From contig JBDRKQ010000216.1 of NCBI GenBank assembly GCA_043813895.1, forward strand, positions 1 through 11,394: 11,394 bases of DNA, in the 5' to 3' direction. Positions 1-6,233 of the stretch are shown piece after piece. Source of the stretch: CAZTAR01 sp043813895 (GTDB lineage Bacteria > Planctomycetota > Phycisphaerae > UBA1845 > UTPLA1). Position 1 is the first letter of the stretch. Every line of letters begins with the position of its first letter. The notes below the pieces were generated by a model that did no database searches, had not been told where the DNA came from, and saw only the letters and a program-made list of their open reading frames with translations. The position numbers and the translations under genes were made by a program.

Positions 1-729
1 CAGAGGCCCGCCCTCCCAGGCCGACCGGTAGGCGTCGAGAAACGCGCTCGTCGTGACGCGCCCGAACCCGTCTCTGAACAACACGACGCGCACCATGTAC
101 GGCGGCACGCGCTCGACCCAATACTCACGGTCCAGCACGTAGCCACCCTCGTCGCGAGCCCGCATGTAGTACAGGATATCGTACTGCTTGCCGTATTTCC
201 TCGCCGGGCCGATCAATGCCGTATCCCGTGGCGGCAATCCACCGAATCCCAAGGCCGAAACCATCTGATCGGGACGGACCGCGATCTTCCCCGCACAAGA
301 CTTGCCAATGTGCCGGTGGCGTCCCCAGTGCATCGCCTTGATCTCGGGCTCAACCCAGATCCAGAAGTCCTCGGTGTTCGAGCCGACCTGCATCACCTGG
401 TCACCCAGGCCTGGCCGCAGATCCATGCGAAGATCGCGCGGTTGTCGAAACAGGAGGCTGCCTTCGAGGTTGTAGACGTGCTCCTTGCCTTTGTCATCCT
501 TGAAGCGTGCCGTCACCATGACACTCTGAGACCAAAGCGACCGATCCAACAGCGCCGCGTTTTCCCAAACGATGCGCACGATCTCGTGCGTCGGCCTCGG
601 TGGCTGCGGCGGTGGTTCCGGCACGACGACCGGCCCCGGCGGACACCCCAACCCGCTGAAAGCGCACAACACACCACACGCGATAAACGCGGACCGGTTC
701 AGACTTGCTGTCGAAAAACACTGAATCAA
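1..729 (-). CDS. Putative secreted lipoprotein, LolA-like (partial, 3' end beyond window)
   Basis: An open frame of 243 codons runs without a stop to the left edge, so the C-terminus is missing. The chosen TTG start (727-729) overlaps the TGA stop of the upstream gene as TTGA; an in-frame GTG at 742-744 is an alternative. The N-terminus has Arg12, then a hydrophobic stretch (about residues 14-28) ending in SGLGC. Cys29 is a possible lipidation site although the lipobox is not ideal, and a proline-rich linker (PPGPVVVPEPPPQPPRPT) follows, as in many exported lipoproteins. The next part (LEGSLLFRQPRDLRMDL, then VGSNTEDFWIWVEPE) looks like the beta-sheet pattern of the LolA/LppX superfamily, which binds lipid or lipoprotein acyl chains. 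That assignment is from pattern only. The likely location is the cell envelope. It is the last visible gene of a minus-strand cluster that includes an ABC exporter. Confidence 0.75.
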   Translation of the reverse strand, partial: MIQCFSTASLNRSAFIACGVLCAFSGLGCPPGPVVVPEPPPQPPRPTHEIVRIVWENAALLDRSLWSQSVMVTARFKDDKGKEHVYNLEGSLLFRQPRDLRMDLRPGLGDQVMQVGSNTEDFWIWVEPEIKAMHWGRHRHIGKSCAGKIAVRPDQMVSALGFGGLPPRDTALIGPARKYGKQYDILYYMRARDEGGYVLDREYWVERVPPYMVRVVLFRDGFGRVTTSAFLDAYRSAWEGGPL

Positions 730-1322
730 CGCGGTGTCCCGCACTCGGAATCGGAAGCCGCACTCGGCGATTCGGCGCCCTCACCATCCGCTGCACCGTC
801 ACCGGCCATGCTCTCGTCCGCGAGAGGCTCGCCTCCTGCGGCTCCATGGAGGATCGCGCCCAGCTCCTTTGTCAGCACCTCGATCTCCTGGTCGTTCATC
901 GAGGGATGGAACACGCGGTGCAGGCTCTTGTCCCGCATGAGCCGCATCACCCAGATTTCCCGGCCGTCCTCGCGGAGGGTGCTGTCGTACTTCAGGAGCC
1001 GCTTACGCATCAGGATCAGAGAAAGAACGAATCGAAACCGCAGCTTGTGGTCGTCGTCCGTATTCGCCAGCCGGCAGAATGAATCCAACAAGATGCCGTC
1101 GTCCACGAACGTCCGCTGCGGCTTCTCTTTCTTCGGCAACTGGGCCCTGAAGTGACAGACCGCCTCCTCCGGCGGGCCTTCCCAACAGGACTCCGAAACG
1201 TCACGCCGCTCGTAGCCCCCGGGCGTCTCATACACCACGCTGTAAAACGATTCCCCCGGTTCAAACGCCCGACCGCTCACACTGCATTGGCCCACCGGCC
1301 GTGATATCTCGTAGTCAGCCAT
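726..1322 (-). CDS. Conserved-looking hypothetical protein with N-terminal Cys motif
   Basis: The 198-residue product starts at an ATG (1320-1322), with AGGGA about 12 bases upstream. I do not recognise a characterised family. Three parts are visible. Residues 11-49 hold GQCSVSGRAFEPGESF and later DVSESCWEG, a Cys/Gly pattern that could be a small metal-binding or beta-rich unit (Cys13 and Cys46). Residues 95-125 are a very basic, hydrophobic helix (LRFRFVLSLILMRKRLLKYD) followed by REIWVMRLMR. The tail (about 158-198) is a low-complexity Ala/Gly/Glu/Ser run, probably disordered. There is no signal peptide or clear transmembrane segment, so it is probably cytoplasmic. It lies 51 bases after coaD, and its TGA overlaps the TTG start of the downstream lipoprotein gene, which suggests translational coupling. 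Strand choice is supported by codon pattern and by the fit to the operon. Confidence 0.75.
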   Translation of the reverse strand: MADYEISRPVGQCSVSGRAFEPGESFYSVVYETPGGYERRDVSESCWEGPPEEAVCHFRAQLPKKEKPQRTFVDDGILLDSFCRLANTDDDHKLRFRFVLSLILMRKRLLKYDSTLREDGREIWVMRLMRDKSLHRVFHPSMNDQEIEVLTKELGAILHGAAGGEPLADESMAGDGAADGEGAESPSAASDSECGTPR

Positions 1323-1373
1323 GAATCGTCAACATCCCTGTTGTCGTCGCCGCCGCGCCCTCCCCGGAGCGAC

Positions 1374-1874
1374 TCATTGCTCGAGCTTCTCCCGCAACCG
1401 GTTAATCACACTCGGCGGGATCAACCGGTTCAGGTTATTCTTGTCCACCCCCCCCATTTCACATATCTGCCGGATCAGCGTGCTGCTAATCAACGCCGTC
1501 TGGTCCGTCGTGAACAGAAACACCGTCTCCACGTCGCCCGCGATCATATTGACGTTCGCTTGTCGCAGCTCGTTGCGGAGATCGTCGCCGTCGCGAATCC
1601 CCTTGACGATCACGTCGGCGCCGCACTGACGTACAAAGTCCATCGTCAGGCCGGCGTACGACTGGACCTCCACATCGGCGAACGCGCCGACCAACTCCTT
1701 CAACATCGAGACCCGCTCCTCGGCGCTGAACAGCGGCGCCTTCTCCGGATTTTGACCGACCGCCACGATGGTCTTGTCAAAAAGCCGCCGGCTCCGGGCG
1801 ATCAAATCGAGATGACCGTTCGTCGGAGGATCGAAACTCCCGGCGAAAACCGCTGTCTTTGTCTCGCGCTGCAT
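1374..1874 (-). CDS. coaD: Phosphopantetheine adenylyltransferase (CoaD)
   Basis: CoaD transfers AMP from ATP to 4'-phosphopantetheine, giving dephospho-CoA, the penultimate step of coenzyme A synthesis in the cytoplasm. The product is 166 residues, close to the usual 155-170. Family motifs are present in order: GSFDPPTNGH (residues 12-21) with the nucleotidyltransferase TxGH signature; KGIRDGDDLRNE (91-102), matching the usual (R/K)GLR..DFE.E substrate loop but with DDL for DF; ETVFL (116-120); and ISSTLIR (129-135) in place of the usual SSS.(V/I)KE. The ATG at 1872-1874 is preceded by GAGGG seven bases upstream, and that sequence belongs to a heptamer repeat array. It lies 82 bases downstream of the ABC permease gene on the same strand. 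CoaD has no obvious link to export, so its place in this cluster may reflect co-transcription only. Confidence 0.96.
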   Translation of the reverse strand: MQRETKTAVFAGSFDPPTNGHLDLIARSRRLFDKTIVAVGQNPEKAPLFSAEERVSMLKELVGAFADVEVQSYAGLTMDFVRQCGADVIVKGIRDGDDLRNELRQANVNMIAGDVETVFLFTTDQTALISSTLIRQICEMGGVDKNNLNRLIPPSVINRLREKLEQ

Positions 1875-1890
1875 CCCTCAGCCCTCGGCG
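1868..1890 (-). promoter_or_regulatory. coaD ribosome binding site within heptamer repeat
   Basis: On the minus strand GAGGG lies seven bases before the coaD ATG, and a second GAGGG abuts it directly. Both fall at the coaD-proximal end of the heptamer array, so the repeat supplies the Shine-Dalgarno sequence. Confidence 0.6.
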
Positions 1891-1919
1891 CTAAGCTGTC
1901 AGCCTTCAGCCATCAGCCA
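1878..1919 (-). repeat. Short tandem heptamer array, six imperfect copies
   Basis: On the plus strand this divides exactly into six 7-base units: TCAGCCC, TCGGCGC, TAAGCTG, TCAGCCT, TCAGCCA, TCAGCCA. On the transcribed minus strand the unit is close to TGGCTGA. Four units match TCAGCCN and two are degenerate. It occupies half of the 82-base gap between the permease and coaD genes. The 7-base period is not a multiple that is neutral to reading frame, consistent with its non-coding place. Confidence 0.8.
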
Positions 1920-1956
1920 CGCGTCCGCACATCCTTCTTCCAGCCGGCTGGTTCAC

Positions 1957-3186
1957 TCACTCATATCGTAACGCTTCGACAGGATCCAGACGAGAGGCCT
2001 TCCAGGCCGGGTACAGGCCGCTGACCACGCCGACGCAGGTCGCCATGGTCAGCGCCATCGTTACCGCCCACCCCGTCGTCACCGTCTCGAATATGCGCGT
2101 CATCCGTTCGATGGTAGTCGCCAGCCCCCATCCCATCAGGACGCCGAACGCTCCGCCCAGAAACGACACGATACTCGCCTCCACCAGAAACTGGCGCAGC
2201 ACGTCGCCGCGCTGGGCGCCCATCGCCATACGCACGCCGATCTCCCGAGTCCGCTCTGTCACCGCCACGAGCATAATGTTCATGATCCCGATGCCCCCAA
2301 CCACCAAGCTGATCCCCGCGATCGACCACAACACAATGCCGACGATCTGTTGAATCGTCGCGAACTGCTCGACGAACTCCTTCTGAGCTTGAACCTGAAA
2401 GTCGTCCTCCTGGCCGGCCCGGATCTTGTGCCGTTGGCGCATCAACTTCTTGATCTGGTCCTTCGCGCCCTCGATATCCTCGTCTGTGGGCGACACCGCC
2501 TCCGCCATGATCATCTGGATGGAATCAAGCCCATAGAGCTTCTGCATTGCTGTCGTGATCGGAATGATGATCTGCCGGTCCACGTCGGTGAATGCGATAT
2601 TGCCCTTCTCCTCCATAACGCCAACGACGGTGAACGTCCGCATCCCCAACGAACCTGATATCTTGATGGACTCCTCGATCGCCGGCCGGCCGCCGAACAA
2701 TTCCTGCTTGACCTTCGAACCCAGAACCGCCACGCTCGCGCGCCCCTGGATGTCCGATGCCTTCAAAAACACGCCCTCCACGGCATCGTGGTTGTTGATC
2801 TTCACGTACTGTTCCGTGGCCCCGAGAACAGTCGCCGTCGTGTTCTTCGACAGGAACTTCACCGTGGCCAAGTTGGTGATCTGCGGCATGGTCATCCGCA
2901 CGAGATCGCATTCCTTGTCGATCGCGTAGGCGTCCTCCAGCTTGAGAGAATCGAAGTTGCCAACCAGCCGGCCCTGGCGGCGCTGAACCCCCGGCGAGAC
3001 GTACAGCCTGTTCGACCCCATTGACGCGAAGCCTGTCTTCACCCGTGCGCTCATTCCCTCGATGATGGCCATCGCCGCCACCACCGCCGCTACGCCGATG
3101 ATTACACCCAACGTCGCCAGAATGCTGCGCAAGGGGTGAATCCACAAGCTGCGCATGGCCATCATGAATACGCGAAGGAAAAACAT
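1957..3186 (-). CDS. ABC transporter permease, MacB/FtsX type
   Basis: This 409-residue inner-membrane subunit should act with the adjacent ATPase and adaptor to move a substrate out of the cell envelope by the MacB mechanotransmission mode. The topology is typical. A first transmembrane helix at about 20-42 is preceded by the family pattern SLWIHPLRSILATLGVIIGVAAV. A large extracytoplasmic domain spans about 45-275 (MacB_PCD type). Three C-terminal helices follow (about 281-309, 333-357 and 373-393). TERTREIGVRMAMGA (310-324) is the conserved cytoplasmic FtsX-family segment, and the C-terminus ends YPAWKASRLDPVEALRYE. The ATP-binding domain is not fused, unlike Escherichia coli MacB. The start at 3184-3186 lies six bases after the ATPase stop, implying translational coupling; Met8, Met9 or Met11 are alternatives. 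Substrate cannot be read from sequence: macrolides, peptides, lipoproteins or siderophores are all known in the family. Confidence 0.93.
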   Translation of the reverse strand: MFFLRVFMMAMRSLWIHPLRSILATLGVIIGVAAVVAAMAIIEGMSARVKTGFASMGSNRLYVSPGVQRRQGRLVGNFDSLKLEDAYAIDKECDLVRMTMPQITNLATVKFLSKNTTATVLGATEQYVKINNHDAVEGVFLKASDIQGRASVAVLGSKVKQELFGGRPAIEESIKISGSLGMRTFTVVGVMEEKGNIAFTDVDRQIIIPITTAMQKLYGLDSIQMIMAEAVSPTDEDIEGAKDQIKKLMRQRHKIRAGQEDDFQVQAQKEFVEQFATIQQIVGIVLWSIAGISLVVGGIGIMNIMLVAVTERTREIGVRMAMGAQRGDVLRQFLVEASIVSFLGGAFGVLMGWGLATTIERMTRIFETVTTGWAVTMALTMATCVGVVSGLYPAWKASRLDPVEALRYE

Positions 3187-3192
3187 TCGTCG

Positions 3193-3969
3193 CTACGTCC
3201 GCACCTTCCTGGCCACAGGCGGCGCCCCATCCGCTGGCGCCGGCGCTTCCGGCTCTGCCATCGCGCGCACCATCTCACGGCGTGACGCCTCGTCGACCTC
3301 CCGGTCATCGACGACTCGCCCGTCTTGCATCCGGATCACACGCCGAGCCTGCATCGCAACGTCCACCTCGTGCGTAACGAGTACCACCGTTACGCCTGAT
3401 TGGTTCAACTCGTGGAATAGCGCCATGATCTGCCGGCCGGTCCGCGTGTCCAGGTTCCCGGTCGGCTCGTCCGCCAACAGGATCTTCGGCTCGTTCACGA
3501 TCGATCGAGCGATCGCCACGCGTTGTCGCTCGCCGCCGGACAGTTCATTCGGCTTGTGCGTCGCTCGCCCACCCAGCCCGACGCGTTCTAGCGCACGCAT
3601 CGACGGCTCTCGAACGTGCGACTGCCTGGCGTAGAACAGCGGGACCGAGACGTTGTCCAGCGCCGTCGTCCGCTGGATCAGATTGAACGTCTGGAACACG
3701 AAACCGATCTTGAGATTGCGAATCACCGCCAACTGACGGTCGGACATCGCGCTGACCAGCTCGCCGTCCAGCCAGTACGCGCCGCGCGTCGGCCGGTCCA
3801 GACATCCCAACAAGTGCATCAAGGTGCTCTTGCCGCTGCCCGAAGCCCCGGTGATCGAAACGAACTCCCCCTCGCCAATGGACAGACCCACGCCGTCGAG
3901 CGCTCGCACCACCGAGTCGCCCATCACGTAGTGCTTCGTGAGATTGTCAAGTTCGATCAATGACGCCAT
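3193..3969 (-). CDS. ABC transporter ATP-binding protein, MacB/LolD type
   Basis: This cytoplasmic ATPase (258 residues) powers the adjacent MacB-like permease. All nucleotide-binding motifs are intact: Walker A GASGSGKST (41-49), Q-loop Gln93 (VFQTFNL), signature LSGGERQR (143-150), Walker B ILLADE (163-168) followed by the D-loop GNLD, and switch His200 (LVTHE). The sequence LADEPTGNLDTRTG is typical of the LolD/MacB/FtsE group. The tail (about 236-258) is Ala/Pro rich and probably disordered. The ATG at 3967-3969 has GAGGAG upstream but about 15 bases away, longer than usual. The gene begins 67 bases after the adaptor gene and ends six bases before the permease gene, giving adaptor-ATPase-permease order. 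Confidence 0.95.
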   Translation of the reverse strand: MASLIELDNLTKHYVMGDSVVRALDGVGLSIGEGEFVSITGASGSGKSTLMHLLGCLDRPTRGAYWLDGELVSAMSDRQLAVIRNLKIGFVFQTFNLIQRTTALDNVSVPLFYARQSHVREPSMRALERVGLGGRATHKPNELSGGERQRVAIARSIVNEPKILLADEPTGNLDTRTGRQIMALFHELNQSGVTVVLVTHEVDVAMQARRVIRMQDGRVVDDREVDEASRREMVRAMAEPEAPAPADGAPPVARKVRT

Positions 3970-4036
3970 CGACTTGGATTCGTCTCTCCTCGATCTACCG
4001 GAATTACAGACCGCCCAACCGGACCCGTCGCCCGGG

Positions 4037-5542
4037 CTACTCCGTCTTCTGTTTCTCCGCCTCGGTCTTCTTCGGCCGCTTCACGAAGATCTCATCGCCC
4101 GCCTCGAGCCCCGAGGTGATCTCCGTGAACGTCCCGTCAGTCGTTCCGATCTCCACCGGGATCTTCTCCTCGTCACGCGGCTTGCCTGGCACCGGCACCC
4201 ATACAAAACAAGCCCTTCCCTCGCTGTAAAGCGCCTCGTTCTTGACCTTGACCACGCCCTCCTTCTTCTCCGTTGTAAACGAGAGATCCGCCTGCAACCC
4301 CATCAACTTTTCGAGGTCCTCCCCCACCAACCGGATTCGCACCTTAAACGCAATCGCATTGTTCACACGTTGCGGCTCCGGCAGAATCCGCTCGATGACA
4401 CCCTGGTACTTCTCCGACCGATAGGCCTCCACCGTCACATCCACCGGCAAACCCAGCATCTCCGCTTCAAGCTCCGCCGCAGCCGGATCGACCTCCGCCG
4501 GACCGGTCGTCACGGGTGCGCTGTCGGTCCCTTCGGCGTCCGGCGCGCCTCCCTCCTCTTCGGCAACCGCGTTCGCCGCGGCATCGACCACCCGCGCGGC
4601 ATAACGCTGATAGTAATCCTCTTTATGCTTGCGGCTCTTGCCTGGCTGCGCGTGAGCTGGGGCAATCGACCGAATCGCGCCGATGTCCGCCTCATCGATC
4701 TGCGCCATCACGAACATCGCGCTTGTGTCCGCCAGGTACATCAGCGGCGTCCCGCCTGTCAGCGACATCGTCCCGCTTTGGATCATCTGATGCTCGCGAA
4801 CGAGGATGCTGTACACCATTCCGTCCGAACGCGCCCGAACGACCGTCTCCTCACGCCGCAGCGTCGCCTCGTCCAACGCCTTCTGCGCGGCGACCATGGC
4901 CGCCTCGACCTGCTTGACGTCTTCTTTGGCAACCTGAATCAGGATGTCCTCGTTGTTCCTAGCCCGAAGCAGCTCGGCCTCCGCGAGGTCCTTCGACGCC
5001 TGCGTCGACTCCCAGGCCGTTCGTGTCGCCACCGCCTCCGCATCGTTGGCCACGTCCCTCTCCATGTATCCCTTCACCCGATCCCAGCGGAACGCCGCGT
5101 CCTCCAACCGCGCCGAAGCGTCCTTGAGCCGGGCCTCCGCCAACTTGGTCAGCAACGGCAGGTCCTGCGTGTAGTTTGCGAGATTGATCTTTGCCTTCTC
5201 CAGCGCCGATTGGGCTCGCGTCAGTTCCGCCTCGCGCGCCTCCACGTTCCGCTTCTCGTCAACCGGATCCAGCTCGACCAGAACATCACCCTCTTGCACA
5301 ATCTGACCTTGTACGACCGGGATATTGGCGACTTCGCCGCTCGCTTTGCACTTGATCTCGATCAGCTTGGCTGCCTCGACCGTGCCCGTCGCCGTCACCG
5401 GAATCACCAGATCCCCGACCACGGCCTCCTCCTTCTGCCCGTCGAGAAACGGATTGCTCATGCTGATGTCCGCCCGGATCAGCCATATAGTCCCCACGAG
5501 CAGGACCACCACAACGCCACCGATGATGATGTACTTCTTCAT
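4037..5542 (-). CDS. Periplasmic adaptor (membrane fusion) protein, HlyD/MacA family
   Basis: The 501-residue adaptor should be anchored in the inner membrane and link the MacB-type permease to an outer-membrane channel, which is not in this window. Met at 5540-5542 is preferred because it gives MKKYIIIGGVVVVLLVGTIWL, a clean N-terminal membrane anchor; a TTG 45 bases upstream would only prepend polar residues. Order: anchor 4-21, beta-barrel start and biotinyl/lipoyl-like half (about 40-97, with GTVEA and IVQEGDVLVELD), a long alpha-helical hairpin (about 98-230, coiled-coil), the second lipoyl half (ARSDGMVYSILVREHQMIQSG, about 237-257), then beta-barrel and membrane-proximal domains to a basic KKTEAEKQKTE tail. 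An Ala/Glu-rich insertion of about 70 residues (296-365) interrupts the beta-barrel domain. It is the first gene of the exporter operon. Confidence 0.93.
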   Translation of the reverse strand: MKKYIIIGGVVVVLLVGTIWLIRADISMSNPFLDGQKEEAVVGDLVIPVTATGTVEAAKLIEIKCKASGEVANIPVVQGQIVQEGDVLVELDPVDEKRNVEAREAELTRAQSALEKAKINLANYTQDLPLLTKLAEARLKDASARLEDAAFRWDRVKGYMERDVANDAEAVATRTAWESTQASKDLAEAELLRARNNEDILIQVAKEDVKQVEAAMVAAQKALDEATLRREETVVRARSDGMVYSILVREHQMIQSGTMSLTGGTPLMYLADTSAMFVMAQIDEADIGAIRSIAPAHAQPGKSRKHKEDYYQRYAARVVDAAANAVAEEEGGAPDAEGTDSAPVTTGPAEVDPAAAELEAEMLGLPVDVTVEAYRSEKYQGVIERILPEPQRVNNAIAFKVRIRLVGEDLEKLMGLQADLSFTTEKKEGVVKVKNEALYSEGRACFVWVPVPGKPRDEEKIPVEIGTTDGTFTEITSGLEAGDEIFVKRPKKTEAEKQKTE

Positions 5543-5563
5543 GGCTCTATCACCCTGACGACT

Positions 5564-5579
5564 TGCACACGATGGGCCA
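5564..5579 (-). promoter_or_regulatory. Possible sigma-54 (-24/-12) promoter of exporter operon
   Basis: On the minus strand this reads TGGCCCATCGTGTGCA, against the sigma-54 consensus TGGCACG-N4-TTGCA. The essential GG and GC are correctly spaced, with 9 of 12 informative positions matching. It would place the transcript start about 11 bases before the adaptor ATG, a very short leader, which weakens the case. Confidence 0.25.
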
Positions 5580-5605
5580 GCGGTCAACCGCCGTGAAGAG
5601 AACCC

Positions 5606-5621
5606 TGGCCCGCGAATCGCA
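5606..5621 (+). promoter_or_regulatory. Possible sigma-54 (-24/-12) promoter, rightward
   Basis: The plus strand reads TGGCCCGCGAATCGCA, with 10 of 12 informative sigma-54 positions matching and GG/GC spacing correct. It points toward the kinase gene but lies over 600 bases before it. GC-rich sequence produces such matches by chance, so this is only a candidate. Confidence 0.2.
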
Positions 5622-5775
5622 ATCCATGCGCCCTAAACGGGAACGATACGGTTCTCCGGCAACCCAATCCTCGATATACAGAATAGCGACGCACCCGCCG
5701 CAACCTCACGGCAATCCCGGTGGAGCAATCCGAATCGGACGCCCAATGCCGCCTGTCGCCGGAGCCCATCGCCCA

Positions 5776-5787
5776 CGAGGCGCCTCG
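5776..5787. repeat. Perfect 12-base palindrome CGAGGCGCCTCG
   Basis: The sequence equals its own reverse complement. It is followed at 5794-5803 by a second perfect palindrome, AACCCGGGTT. Both lie in the divergent intergenic region and could be protein-binding sites or parts of a structured repeat. Confidence 0.6.
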
Positions 5788-5824
5788 CCCTCAAACCCGG
5801 GTTCTCCTCGAACCGGTCTCGCGC

Positions 5825-5864
5825 TCGGGATGGTAAAGCCGACAAGCCAGACACGCCATCCCGA
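5825..5864. repeat. Inverted repeat, 9-base arms, 22-base loop
   Basis: TCGGGATGG (5825-5833) is the exact reverse complement of CCATCCCGA (5856-5864). As RNA or single-stranded DNA it would form a stable hairpin on either strand. There is no T-run, so it is unlikely to be an intrinsic terminator. Confidence 0.6.
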
Positions 5865-5880
5865 AAGTCCCGTCCACGTT

Positions 5881-5894
5881 CCCGCCATGGCGGG
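5881..5894. repeat. Perfect 14-base palindrome CCCGCCATGGCGGG
   Basis: The sequence equals its reverse complement with no spacer. It lies 17 bases after the 5825-5864 inverted repeat, and the two may belong to one structured element. Confidence 0.65.
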
Positions 5895-5987
5895 TGGGCC
5901 GGGGCAGTGCATCCGCTTCAGAGGCGCCCGGGTTGGTGCTGCCGCGCCAACGACGAACCTTGCCCGTGTCCCGGCAAACCTGTCCGT

Positions 5988-6002
5988 GTGGGCGCGTCCC
6001 AC
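5988..6002. repeat. Small inverted repeat GTGGG/CCCAC
   Basis: Five-base perfect arms flank a five-base loop (CGCGT). It is short and could be chance, but adds to the symmetric sequences of this intergenic region. Confidence 0.3.
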
Positions 6003-6033
6003 CGCGCACAATGCCGCTCTCCTCCGTCAGCAC

Positions 6034-6047
6034 ATCGGTCGACCGAT
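6034..6047. promoter_or_regulatory. Perfect 14-base palindrome ATCGGTCGACCGAT, candidate operator
   Basis: A gapless, fully symmetric 14-mer lies 187 bases upstream of the kinase ATG and upstream of its best promoter candidate. Its size and symmetry suit a dimeric helix-turn-helix regulator or an upstream activator site, but no binding protein can be assigned from sequence. Confidence 0.4.
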
Positions 6048-6101
6048 AACAACGAAACGGTCAGACTGATCTCACCATGATGCACCAATGCAACATTTGA
6101 C

Positions 6102-6129
6102 TTGATTGACGCACTGACGCACCGATATT
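6102..6129 (+). promoter_or_regulatory. Candidate sigma-70-type promoter for kinase-regulator operon
   Basis: TTGATT (6102-6107) and GATATT (6124-6129) are 16 bases apart, each matching the consensus at four of six positions. TTGACT at 6097-6102 and TATAAC at 6184-6189 are other isolated elements. The spacer holds the tandem repeat TGACGCAC TGACGCAC (6107-6122), which might bind a regulator. Confidence 0.3.
6107..6122 (+). repeat. Tandem 8-base direct repeat TGACGCAC x2
   Basis: Two exact adjacent copies of TGACGCAC occur in the presumed promoter spacer upstream of the kinase gene. A direct-repeat operator is possible. Confidence 0.4.
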
Positions 6130-6233
6130 GATCCCAGGCGTCGCTGCGTGCCGCGACTGAGATCACGGCCGCCCACAACGCCGTATAACTACTGCCTCCG
6201 AGTCTGTGCCTCATTGGAGCCCGGAAAGCACCC

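Larger units (their letters stand above)
5543..6233. other. Divergent intergenic region, 691 bases, no convincing gene
   Basis: Open frames here are Pro/Gly/Arg-rich or lack recognisable domains on both strands, so I treat the stretch as non-coding. It holds several perfect palindromes and inverted repeats (listed separately), a direct repeat at 6107-6122, and candidate promoters for both flanking operons. GAGGCGC followed by CCGGGTT occurs at 5777-5802 (spaced) and again at 5921-5934 (contiguous). It may contain a small non-autonomous repeat element or a decayed gene; a conceptual minus-strand segment reads MACLACRLYHP but has no recognisable surroundings. Confidence 0.7.

Noticed and set aside
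494..847. Minus-strand 117-codon frame spanning the gene boundary
   Set aside because: Different frame from both flanking genes; the frame that stays open to the window edge gives a signal-like N-terminus and a sensible protein instead.
310..1155. Plus-strand open frame of 281 codons
   Set aside because: Arg/Ser/Pro-rich shadow across two minus-strand genes; no domain and no ribosome binding site.
5543..5587. TTG start for the adaptor 45 bases upstream
   Set aside because: It would place polar residues before the lysine-lysine membrane anchor; the ATG at 5540-5542 gives a typical N-terminus.
3938..5596. Plus-strand open frame of 552 codons antisense to the adaptor and ATPase genes
   Set aside because: It is long only because GC-rich opposite strands lack stops. 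The product is Arg/Leu/His-rich with no motifs, while the minus strand encodes clear HlyD-type and ABC proteins.
5563..6069. Open frames in the divergent intergenic region, both strands (168 codons plus, 101 codons minus)
   Set aside because: Low-complexity Pro/Arg/Gly composition, no domain, no good ribosome binding site, and they run through the palindromes. A decayed gene cannot be fully excluded.
6215..6230. Third sigma-54-like match just before the kinase ATG
   Set aside because: GG/GC spacing fits but only about 7 of 12 positions match, and it would leave almost no leader. It illustrates the chance background.
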